Shown piece after piece: positions 1 to 8,100 of a DNA stretch of 10,362 nucleotides. Below the pieces are notes generated by a model. That model made no database searches and was not told where the DNA came from. It worked only from the letters and a program-made list of their open reading frames with translations. The first letter of the stretch is position 1. Every line of letters begins with the position of its first letter. The DNA is from Chloromonas sp. AAM2. Taxonomy: Eukaryota; Chlorophyta; Chlorophyceae; Chlamydomonadales; Chlamydomonadaceae. The stretch is taken from contig QAXH01005978.1 of the NCBI GenBank assembly GCA_004335635.1, positions 3,878 through 14,239 on the forward strand, written 5' to 3'. The translations under genes and the position numbers were made by a program.

Positions 1-1456
1 AGCAGCGCCTGATGTCTGTGCAGGTGACACGGCCAGCACGTTGTAGCCGCTGTATGAGCATAGCGTTGAAGCCCGGCTCGCAGCCATAGTGCATGCGGGC
101 CCGAACAGCTTCGTGCGTTAGCAGCTGCAACACATGTGGATTGGGCGTGCTCTTTGGGATCTCGACTCCAACTGCTTGCATTACATCAAACAGCGCTGAG
201 TTCATGCTTTGACCAGTGTATTGCTTGCCCAGCGCATTGTACACAGTGTGGGCGCTCTCTCCATCTTGGTTGAAAAGATGCAGGGTGGTCCCAAAGGCCA
301 CACCGGTGACACCTTGATCCCTGGAGTACCTGATGCTCCCCTTAGCAGGCAGCACGCCCTGCTTCAGGATAAGTCGTGCAAGCTCCTGATGTGTGTCCTG
401 AGCTTCGTCATGGGCTACGACCTGGGTATACTCTTTGGCCTTCAACGGCTTGCCATCAACGGCCTTGCCAGGACAAACCACCATGTTGCTTCTGTGTGCC
501 CTGAGGCTGCGCGTGATGCTCAGGATCTGGTCATTGAGAAGCACGGGGTAGAAATGGTGGTTCATGATACGAAACACCAAGGCCGGTACCCTGGCACGGC
601 GAAGCGGGTGGTAGGTCAGAACCTCCTGATGATCCTCATCAAGAGCATACATGGTTACGTGGGCACGTTCGCACCAAAACTTCAACTGAGTAGCTGAAAC
701 GCCAAACTCAGTAGGGTCTGGATACATGAAGTTGCCTTCGAGGTCGTCCCATTTCCTCAATATGTGTGTCATGGTGTCCCGGTCCGTCAGGCCTTTGAAG
801 CCGTTGTACTTTGCGTACCTCCAAGGCAGGAACTCCAGGGCACACCAACCCTGCTTGGTGTCCCACACCTGCTTAGGCTCGCCATCAATAGGCAAAGCAA
901 GAGGGCTGCGCATGAGTTGCCGTGCCAGCTCAACCGGAGCGTGGTTCTCCAGCCTGGCCGTGTATTGCACATCCCTGACCTCAATGCTTGACACCTCATG
1001 GGCAGCATCATAGTCTTCCTGGATACGGTGGACATACTCTTGTACAAGACGGTTGATGGAAGCACCAACGCGCTGGTGCTCCAGGCCACTGATTGTGGGT
1101 GCAGGGATGGGCTTGTTGACCACCCTCACATGGCCTGTTCGCGTGAACGAGTACTCAATGGTTGCTGTGATGTCCAGATGGTACCGTTGTGCGGACAGGC
1201 GGACCCTCTCATAAGCCTCATGGCGTCGTTTGGCCAGCTCTACAGCCTTCACAAACCGCTTGGCCTTGATGGCATCTTTTTTACGCTGCTCTCGGCGCAT
1301 GTGGCGCTGCTCTTCCAGCTGCATGTCATACGGGATACCCAGGAGCTCGTACATCTCATCAGTGGTATAGTCCACCCGCCTGGCTAGCGCGGTCACTTTT
1401 TGATGAGTGATGCCATGGTAGTCGCGGACAGCCTTCCTGCGTGACTTGCCTGCCAT
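1..1456 (-). CDS. Long intronless virus/transposon-like protein, N-terminal 485 residues (possible family B DNA polymerase N-terminus)
   Basis: An uninterrupted frame reads from an ATG at 1456 to the window edge (485 codons plus one base), so the C-terminus is missing. Residues 1-90 are very basic and probably helical, with many Arg/Lys pairs and a coiled stretch around LEEQRHMRREQRKKDAIKAK. Residues about 200-330 contain WCALEFLPWRY, a stretch ending in EFGVSATQLKFWCERA, then MYALDED and VPALVFRIMNHHFYPV. The order 'Cys-Val/Ala..Tyr', 'Gly-Val-Ser..', 'Leu-Val-Phe..Asn-His-x-Tyr-Pro' is one I associate with the region before the exonuclease domain in protein-primed family B polymerases and related Polinton/viral proteins. 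No exonuclease or polymerase motif lies in the window, so the function is inference. Absence of introns over 1.4 kb contrasts with the intron-rich gene to the right. A TATA-like box lies about 60 bp upstream. The shorter frames on either strand here are shadows. Confidence 0.72.
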   Translation of the reverse strand, partial: MAGKSRRKAVRDYHGITHQKVTALARRVDYTTDEMYELLGIPYDMQLEEQRHMRREQRKKDAIKAKRFVKAVELAKRRHEAYERVRLSAQRYHLDITATIEYSFTRTGHVRVVNKPIPAPTISGLEHQRVGASINRLVQEYVHRIQEDYDAAHEVSSIEVRDVQYTARLENHAPVELARQLMRSPLALPIDGEPKQVWDTKQGWCALEFLPWRYAKYNGFKGLTDRDTMTHILRKWDDLEGNFMYPDPTEFGVSATQLKFWCERAHVTMYALDEDHQEVLTYHPLRRARVPALVFRIMNHHFYPVLLNDQILSITRSLRAHRSNMVVCPGKAVDGKPLKAKEYTQVVAHDEAQDTHQELARLILKQGVLPAKGSIRYSRDQGVTGVAFGTTLHLFNQDGESAHTVYNALGKQYTGQSMNSALFDVMQAVGVEIPKSTPNPHVLQLLTHEAVRARMHYGCEPGFNAMLIQRLQRAGRVTCTDIRRC

Positions 1457-1514
1457 GGGTCTACTTAGGGCAACAGCCTGCTTTGGGAGTTCGACCGTTT
1501 GTAAATGGGAGGAG

Positions 1515-1522
1515 ATTATATA
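1515..1522 (-). promoter_or_regulatory. TATA-like box upstream of the long left-edge frame
   Basis: On the minus strand the string GTATATAATC lies about 60 bp before the ATG at 1456, in the 89-bp gap after the stop of the upstream small gene. The position suits a TATA box for an independently transcribed compact gene. Only the sequence and spacing support it. Confidence 0.4.
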
Positions 1523-1545
1523 CTGGCAATATAGACGCACTGGCC

Positions 1546-1929
1546 TTAGGTAGGTGGCTGTGCGTTTGAAGCCTCCTTGTGAGCCGCGCCATGGCGTACA
1601 AGCCGCGAACGCATTTGAGCCAACCGCATACCATGGTAAGGTTCAGAATGGTACAAATTTGCTTGCCGCTGCAGCAGGTCAGCTCTGTATTGATGGTCCT
1701 CATGATACCTCTTCTTCATGTGCTCATTGATTTGCTGACGGTGCGCCCTGTTCCATGCACTGGCCTTAGCCCGAGCTTTCACGCAATTCAAGTCTTGGTA
1801 TGCGGGGTCCAACTGGCAACGAGCCTTGGTGTAAGCATGACTCTTGGAGTACCCTTGTGCAAGGTACTCCGCCCGAAGGGCAGCTATGGGTTCGGCAAGG
1901 TGCGTTAGGAGGGCAGTCTGCGATGCCAT
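1546..1929 (-). CDS. Small basic protein, intronless (127 residues), unknown function
   Basis: A minus-strand frame encodes 127 residues from the ATG at 1929 (CCCATGGC, with G at +4). An upstream in-frame ATG at 2007 would add 26 residues that look less protein-like. The middle is strongly basic and probably helical: ASAWNRAHRQQINEHMKKRY, then a HEDHQYRADLLQRQ stretch, then LYHSEPY. The alternation RYxxDxxYRxxxxxR followed by another Tyr-x-x-x-Pro-Tyr resembles the short basic repeats found in some small phage and large-DNA-virus proteins and in HNH-associated DNA-binding tails. I see no catalytic motif. It sits 89 bp upstream of the long left-edge frame on the same strand, which suggests both belong to one mobile or viral segment. 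DNA or RNA binding is a guess from its charge. Confidence 0.5.
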   Translation of the reverse strand: MASQTALLTHLAEPIAALRAEYLAQGYSKSHAYTKARCQLDPAYQDLNCVKARAKASAWNRAHRQQINEHMKKRYHEDHQYRADLLQRQANLYHSEPYHGMRLAQMRSRLVRHGAAHKEASNAQPPT

Positions 1930-2120
1930 GGGATGTGTGACAAGAAAGCTGGTTGCTACAAGTACAGTTTGTTTTTTGCCTGAGGCAGCGCAGTCGGAAA
2001 AACGCAATGTGCTGTTGTTTGTACTGTGCTGATGCTTTCGGCGGGGTTTTGGCGCGGGTACGGGGCCCGGGCGGCACCCGCTTATGTGTGTGACCCTCCC
2101 TCATCCAAACCCAAGCAGCG

Positions 2121-2330
2121 ACAAACCACAGCCTCATGTGAAGGTCTGCAAATCTGCTGGTCTGCAGGATTGTAGTCAGCAAACAGCTTTTGATGAACAG
2201 GGACCTCGTCTGAAGGTCTGTAAGTCTCCTGGTCTGCAGGTTTGAAGCCACGAAACAGCTACCTAGTTGACAGTGGCAAACCACAGCCTCATGTGCAGGT
2301 CTGCAAGTCCGAAGGTGTGCAAAGTTGTCA
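2121..2330 (-). repeat. Reverse-oriented copies of the 80-bp repeat family
   Basis: Three degenerate copies of the neighbouring 80-bp unit lie here in opposite orientation. The word AAACCACAGCCTCATGTG occurs at about 2123-2140 and again at 2278-2295. AAGGTCTGYAARTCT.CTGG followed by TCTGCAGG occurs at 2141-2168 and 2213-2240. Their reverse complements match the CCTGCAGACCAGCAGAC and CAGGTTGTGGTGTCC parts of the tandem array that begins at about 2364. The two blocks together form a large imperfect inverted repeat centred near 2350. Confidence 0.75.
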
Positions 2331-2363
2331 AAGTCACAAAACAGGTACAACTGACTTCATACT

Positions 2364-2734
2364 AGCAGACCTTCAGACCTGCGCTTCAGGTTGTGGTGTC
2401 CCTGTCCCCGAGTAGCTGTTTCGTGACTTCAAATCTGCAGACCAGCAGACTTGCAGACGTGCGCTGGAGATTGTGGTGTCCCTGTTCACAAGCAGCCATG
2501 TCGTCACTTCAAACCTGCAGACCAGCAGACCTGCAGACCTGCGCTTCAGGTTGTGGTGTCCATGTCTACGAGTAACTGTTTCGTCACGTCAAACCTGCAG
2601 ACCAGCAGACTTTCAGACCTGCGCTTCAGGTTGTGGTGTCCCTGTCTACGAGTGTCTGTTTCGTCACTTCAAACCTGCAGACCAGCAGACTGGCAGACCT
2701 GCGCTTCAGGTTGTGGTGTCCCTGTCTACGAGTA
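2364..2734 (+). repeat. Tandem minisatellite, exact 80-bp period, about 4.6 units
   Basis: The word TTGTGGTGTC ends at 2400, 2480, 2560, 2640 and 2720, so the spacing is exactly 80 bp each time with no indels. Each unit also holds AAACCTGCAGACCAGCAGAC and CTGTCTACGAG or a variant. The second unit is the most diverged. Eighty is not a multiple of three, so the open frames across it are by-products that shift frame in every unit. The array is not CRISPR-like, because the whole unit is conserved and there are no unique spacers. Confidence 0.9.
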
Positions 2735-2745
2735 TCACCAGCGCA

Positions 2746-3679
2746 CTGTGCTCGCTCCTCAACTATGCTGAGATGGGCGGACAAGGCTTGACGCTCAGAC
2801 CGTGAATTTGTGACCTGCACACTCTGATTGCACTAGGCTACGTTGAAGCTCCAAACACGAAGCTTCTGCGTACAAAGCACGTCCCTCCATTGCCCAATCA
2901 TTTTCAGGTAGCTTGATTGCAGCTGTTGCAGTGCTGCTACAGTGTGTGACATCAGCATGAAAAAGCAGAACAGGTGATCTGCAACTCCATGTCAGCAGCT
3001 CCCTGATACGTCTGAGTTTGAGAAAGTGTTGTTTGACAAGTTCACGATCGTCGGCTTACCAGCAGGGAGACCTAGTACACGGGATGGGTGCATGTAACCC
3101 TTCGTGCCGTGCCACCAGAGGTTGCAGGATCCCAGCCAGGCTAAGTCATAGTGGCATTTTTGCCTGCCTGCTGGTGCTTGCCGCCCAGTGCAGCCATTGC
3201 CAGCCAGGCCCTGGGCGCCCCTTGACATCTTGCTCTAGGCCTGCTCGTTGCCCTGCCTGCCAGCCATTTCAGCCGGTTCTCTTTGCCCTAGTGACCTTAT
3301 GACCTGGCTGCATGCAGCCCTGCCATCTTCAGCCATTCTCACCTGCTATCCCTGACCTTATGGACTCCCCAGGAACTCTGGCCGTTTCAGGAACTCTCGA
3401 CGCTTACATCTCTTTTCGGGGGGTTGCTGATGGGCTGCCTGCCGTTGTACGCTTGGGTTGTTGATCTGTGCTCACCGTCTTACGCTCATGATTCAGTGCT
3501 GCACGCTGCTAACGTCAAGCAGTCCCCGCCCGTGCAACTGCATTGTGAGTGGCCCTTGGCCGGCGTGCTAGCCCCCAAATGGGTTGTGAGTTCAGTTTGC
3601 AACTCTGGCAAGTGATGGCGTGGTGGTCTTGAGGCGGCCCCTCGTGAGTCCTGACCTGTGGCTGCCTGCTGCTCGCCCG
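2746..3679. other. Intergenic stretch with no recognised gene
   Basis: Nothing convincing is visible in these 930 bases on either strand. Short open frames exist but have no protein-like character and no splice-site framework. The stretch holds small imperfect word repeats, for example CAGGAACTCT twice near 3370-3395 and TGACCTTATG twice near 3292-3363, as is usual in repeat-rich algal intergenic DNA. Confidence 0.6.
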
Positions 3680-3970
3680 TTATCCCTGCTTGGCTTTTGC
3701 TTTTCTTTGCTCAGGGTAGGTTAGGAAGGTATCCACCCCGACTCGTGCGTGCTCTGTTGGTGCACGCATGGCATGCTCTTGGGAGCATGCTGGCCTCTCT
3801 GATGTAATACAGATACAGATACCCTTCTCCATGTACGCTTTGAGGTCAAGGGCAGCCCTGGTCACATCAGAAACGGACTTGGTTCTTAAACTGCGCCATA
3901 GCCAGCAACAAACCAATACCAGTAGTACTGCGGCACAAACACCAAGCAACATGCCTAGACCTCTCTGCAT
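3680..3970 (-). CDS. Candidate small single-pass membrane protein (96 residues), weak
   Basis: A minus-strand frame from the ATG at 3970 encodes 96 residues. The first 23 include a clear hydrophobic segment, MLLGVCAAVLLVLVCCWLW, followed by a basic patch RSLRTKS and a plausible amphipathic stretch DVTRAALDLKAYMEK. This is the layout of a signal-anchor or tail-less small membrane protein. The C-terminal 40 residues look less constrained and end in a Lys-rich tail. The frame is open upstream to 4102, but that extension is Cys-rich and crosses a 32-bp palindrome, so I prefer the internal start. It could be an exon of an unseen gene or a chance frame. Confidence 0.25.
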   Translation of the reverse strand: MQRGLGMLLGVCAAVLLVLVCCWLWRSLRTKSVSDVTRAALDLKAYMEKGICICITSERPACSQEHAMRAPTEHARVGVDTFLTYPEQRKAKAKQG

Positions 3971-4014
3971 CCTGCAACAAATTATCTTGGTGTTGCCGCA
4001 CCACGGCCAACAAC

Positions 4015-4046
4015 TTGCGCAATTATCTTGGAAGATAATTGCGCAA
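4015..4046. repeat. 32-bp near-perfect palindrome (15-bp arms, 2-bp centre)
   Basis: TTGCGCAATTATCTT at 4015-4029 is followed by GG and then its exact reverse complement AAGATAATTGCGCAA at 4032-4046. The word AATTATCTTGG also occurs 41 bp to the left, at 3980-3990. Possible readings are a foldback at a transposon tip, a dimeric regulator or recombinase site, or a transcript hairpin. It lies 45-76 bp upstream of the ATG of the weak membrane-protein frame. Confidence 0.85.
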
Positions 4047-4254
4047 CAATGGACAACTGCGGATGAACATGAGTAGGTCAGCCCCAGTCGGCAGCTGACC
4101 AATACATGGGTATGGTATACGTCTGCTTGTCATTGTAGGCCTGGTATAATGCAGGCCTGGTGGCGGGCCCCTCCCTTACATTCAACTTTGTAACAGGTCC
4201 ACACAGCACACATCCTCTACACTAAAACTAATCAGTAAGAAGGCCAGGAAGAAA

Positions 4255-4415
4255 GGCGACTGTAGTCAGCAAGGGAGGGACCAAGTGGCCATTGTGAAAG
4301 CACCAGTGCATCAGGTCTGCATGTCTGTTGGTGTGCTGGTTGCATGGCACTCGTCAAGGCCTTCAGCACATGATACGACCGTGCAGCAGGTCTGCATGTC
4401 CTTTGGTGTGCTGGA
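4255..4415 (-). repeat. Diverged distant copies of the 80-bp repeat family
   Basis: CAGGTCTGCATGTC at 4312-4325 and again at 4387-4400, each followed by TTGGTGTGCTGG, gives a 75-bp spacing. The motif matches AAGGTCTGCAAATCT.CTGG.CTGCAGG of the 2121-2330 block in the same orientation. TGTAGTCAGCAA occurs at both 2171 and 4261. The relation is by eye and the copies are degenerate. Confidence 0.55.
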
Positions 4416-5041
4416 AACCGCGTAGTCTGCACCTCTGCCCCACGCGACAGAAAAGTGGCTCACTAAGCTACGTTCAACTCGCCCCTTAGCAGCTCCATTT
4501 CTAACTCAGGTCTCTGAGGGAGCTGGGAAGCGGAGGCTGAGGGGAGACAACGGCTGCCATAAGCACCAGACCAACAACAATAACAATTGGTGATAGTGGT
4601 GATTACAGCATTCCAGTGGCGTGCCGCAGATGTAAGGTACAATGTGCAACCAAACACAAACAGAAAGCAGAGAGCATCTGTGACCAAGCAACACCCCTGG
4701 CAACACCTGAGTCAAACAACCAGGTGAGCGGGTAGGTTCACGGTGCCGGGCCGGTTGAGACGGATATAGTGGTGACCACCTGCTGTTGTGACTGCCAGAT
4801 GCACGGCACCCAGATGTCTGAACAGAGCCGTACAATGGAGCGTATTTGTCCCATGCATGCTGCCGTGGCAGCACATGTGTACCTTGACCAGGCATGCTAT
4901 GCTTCCCAGCAGGTGCAGCGATATTGCTTCTCCACAATCCCAGCACCGTTGCAGCCCCCTCCTACCCCAGAAGAGCTGCTGAGAGAGGGATCAACATGCC
5001 GCGCACAACAGCATCCGCTGCGTAATTCCTTGTTGCAGCTG
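4416..5041 (-). other. Probable 3' UTR of the nuclease-kinase gene and flanking DNA
   Basis: No convincing coding region is seen between the stop codon at 5042 and the diverged repeats. The segment probably holds the 3' untranslated region of the spliced gene, ending after a TGTAA signal near 4603. The open frames here have no recognisable protein features. Confidence 0.4.
4603..4607 (-). terminator. Candidate TGTAA polyadenylation signal
   Basis: TGTAA, the usual chlorophyte polyadenylation signal, occurs on the minus strand about 435 nt past the stop codon of the nuclease-kinase gene. A five-base word is weak evidence, but this is the first occurrence I found downstream of the stop. Confidence 0.3.
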
Positions 5042-5149
5042 TCAAGGCAAGTCAAGCTCGTTGAACACCTGTTCAAGCTCTGCCAGCTCGTGCTCACACT
5101 GCTCCAGCGTCGGGTCTACATACGCATGGCCAAAGTCTATGATGTACAC
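5042..5149 (-). CDS. Last kinase exon: DFG and short C-terminus
   Basis: Acceptor CCTTGTGCAG is followed by VYIIDFGHAYVDP and a Glu-rich helix HELAELEQVFNELDLP, then TGA. The DFG Asp is intact. The protein ends 28 residues later, with no APE motif or substrate-binding C-lobe helices beyond one. The compact end appears to be the true terminus rather than a break, because helix and stop are cleanly in frame. Confidence 0.85.
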   Translation of the reverse strand: MYIIDFGHAYVDPTLEQCEHELAELEQVFNELDLP

Positions 5150-8100
5150 CTGCACAAGGATTGGTGCATACATCCATCATGCTGCAGCCTTGTCACCACG
5201 ACCTCAGCTTGCGCAAGGCCTTGACCGCAACACACGCTTACACCCTAGCTGTGAGCTGCACAGTGAACACGCATCAGCACCTGCAAGCTGCTTGCCAGCA
5301 AACGCTGCCTGTACGGCGGCTGCTGCTTGAGCACCCACCCGGAGGTCGCTGCCACAGTGCTGCACCAGGATGTTGTCAGCACGCACATCACCATGCGCCA
5401 CACCACGCTGATGGATGGCTTGTAGCGCCTGCAAATCATCCCAAGATTGAGTTTGAGCAGGAGTTGTGCAGATAAGGACGATGTGCTTTCATTAACCCAG
5501 CAACTTCACAGCTGGGTTATGATTGATGACCCCTAACATGCTGCTGCTGTATGAGCTGCTCATCCCTGCTACAAACGTTCCGGAGGGGCCTTTTCATCTC
5601 TGGCACAACCTGGACGAAGACCAACCCTGCCCCTGGCCTGCATCATGCACAAACCTGCCGTGCAGCTTGCGCAGCAGCTTGAGCGACAGCCGCATCTGTG
5701 CAGCTGCTGACGGGCTTGCCAGCCACCTCAGATGTAGCCAGGAAGAAGCTGTTGCGTCCCCTCCAGTAGCCACTGCCATGCAGAACTGGCAGAACGTGGC
5801 CTTGCAGCTCCCGCAGGAAGTCTGCACACCACATGATGCGTGCAGGAATGCCACCTCCAATCACAGTTGCGTATGCATACGTGGTTGCACCAGCACACGG
5901 GCAGCAATGGTCAGCAGCCATACTACCATGCACTAATACTCGTGCTGCGCACAGTGGTGGCTAGCACACGCATGGCAGCAGGGGCCTAAAGCTAAGTGCC
6001 ACTAGACAGGAGGAAAAGTAATGCTCACAGGCTGACACTCACCATAGATCTGCGCCTCATGCCACAGCAGCTTGACGATGTCGTGTGACTTGCAGGCATC
6101 TGTCGCCTTGACAGCCACAGGGACTCCGCAAAGCCTGAACCAGTGCACAGAGACCATGTTGGTAAGCCCACTCACACCGCAGCAGCATGTCAATGGGGAG
6201 GCTACCTGGCGAGCTTGATGCCTGCAATGCCGATGATTACTACCCACATGCCAATAGGCATAACTAACAAACAGTCCAAGCAGTCTGCTTGCACTGCGCG
6301 GGTGTGTACCAAGCTGAGGCACTATGCACGATGCTTCGGGAGGCCTGTCAGACTGTGGCCAGCACCTACCAGCCTCGCACAACTGGCCCGCACTGGCCGG
6401 CCCCCAGGCGTATGCTGCTTAGCTGCAAGGAAGCCAAGGGGTAAACTGGCGCATCCTCAGCAGGAGCCCAAGAGGCCGGCTGATCTCTCTGCTGTACTGC
6501 ATCCAGGGGTGCTGCTGATGTCTGCTGCAGCTGTTTGCTGCGTGGCGTCCAGGACCAGGTTTGTGCGCTTTCCTGGCCCTGCTGACCCTGGGCCTGTTGA
6601 CCCTGGCCCCGCTGACCCTGGCCCTGTGGACCCTGGCCCTGTGGACCCTGGCCCTGTGGACCCTGGCCCCGCTGACCCTGGCCCTGGTGACCCTCGCCCT
6701 GTTGACCCTGGCCCCGCTGACCCTGTCTGGGTTCCTCCCTGCGCCTGCCTTCCAGCACCTTGACCGCCGGCTGCTGGCTGAGTAGCACCTCCAGGTCACG
6801 GAGCGCTCCAGGCGGCAGCTGGGTGTCCCATGGTGCTTCAAGCGACATCCATATGACGACTGCAGCAAATCAGTCAAGGGTGATGACAATGACCTGTGTG
6901 GGCATGTGTTGCCAGTGGTCACTTAAACAGGCGGTAACACATCTGCAACCGGTCAACTGCTCCAGCAACTCACAGAGGAGAACCTCTCGGGTGAAGAGAT
7001 CAAACACTGCGACGTCATTCAGGAAGGCAGCTGTGATAGCATATTTGTCCTCCGCTACCCGCCACACAAAGAAGGTGCTCGTGTAGTAGCTAAGGAAGGT
7101 GAACCGCCAACCCTGCAAGAGGAAACAACCAGTACATACACGCATGCATGCTTGTGCCAGAGCCGCTTGTCACAGGTCGCTTGCACCTAATCAGCTGGAA
7201 GAGGCAGGATACTCTCACCTTTTCCTGAGCATAGCAGCATGTTTGCATGACCGCGTTATCCACCGCTGCGTACGTCTTGTCCAGAAGATCGACAGCATGG
7301 TGCATCACATTGGGCATCTGCAGCGTGGCAAGGCATCCAACAAGGGCAATCACAGGTGCCACTTTGTAACTTACACGTGGTGTGCACATGCTCCTGTCCC
7401 ACCCTCCCAGCTCCACTCTCATCCCCTGCCTTCTCGCCCCCCCCCCCCCCCCCCCCCGTCCACTTATGCCACCACTATCTCTCTGTCTATCTGCAGACCG
7501 CATTAGCAGCATAATACCTCCTTACCTCTGCTCCACTCGCTCTGCCTCGTTTCCCTTTCCTCCTGCAATACCCTTCGAAAGTATGGGAAAAGTGACGCAT
7601 GCACGAGGGAGGCAGTGGAGCAGCAGGGAGACGCACCCACTGCCTGCTCCCTTTGGCACCTCCACCCTGCAGACACCCCATGGCACGCCCCCACACATTT
7701 AAATCACTTAACCTTTTCCCCGTCAAGACGCCTTGCAGCAAATGGTTCAAGGGACAACACTTGGCCACTTGCCTTGCCCTCGCCCCCGCACACATCAGCT
7801 CCAGTACCAACTCCATGCTTCTTGATAAGAAAGTCTGGCTTGCCAGACGTGTCACTTGGAATGGCCTCAGCATGGAAAGACAGCGGTGGCCAGTTTAGCT
7901 GCTTCTGCCTGCTGCATGCATTGACCACCTCGGCAACTCCGCTGCCAACAACTGCCCTGAACCTGCGCAACCACATGCGTGAGTACCATGAGTATGACAC
8001 AGCTGCTTATACAGCAGCCAGGTGATGAGTTATGACACCGGCGGACTCAAAACTGATGAGAGGTGCAGCAACACGATTGGCTGTACTGCACTCAGACAGC

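Noticed and set aside
209..697. Plus-strand 162-codon frame
   Set aside because: It lies wholly opposite the long uninterrupted minus-strand frame of 1-1456 and has no protein-like motifs.
1930..2007. Upstream ATG at 2007 as start of the small basic protein
   Set aside because: The added 26 residues look unstructured and the ATG at 1929 has the better start context; it remains possible.
2364..2734. CRISPR array
   Set aside because: The whole 80-bp unit is conserved, there are no unique spacers, and the surrounding genes are eukaryotic and spliced.
2393..2805. Three overlapping plus-strand frames across the 80-bp array
   Set aside because: They arise because the repeat unit lacks stops in these frames. 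The 80-bp period shifts frame each unit, so the same peptide cycles through all three.
3040..3180. Possible tRNA-like stretch
   Set aside because: No consistent B-box (GGTTCGAATCC) and no cloverleaf could be drawn.
3771..3790. Short hairpin GCATGCTC-TTGG-GAGCATGC as a terminator
   Set aside because: Eight-bp arms of the common GCATGC word are expected in this DNA, and no gene ends there with a U-tract or poly(A) signal.
5594..5860. Minus-strand 88-codon frame overlapping the kinase N-lobe exon
   Set aside because: It is a shifted frame of the exon encoding LQGHVLPVLHGSGYW and FFLATSEVAGKP, which alone joins in phase to the catalytic-loop exon.
6143..6763. Plus-strand 206-codon frame with Pro-Gly-Pro-Val/Ala-Asp repeats, collagen-like
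   Set aside because: It is the antisense reading of the 15-bp minisatellite and of the kinase linker exon, whose minus-strand frame fits splice phases and kinase motifs.
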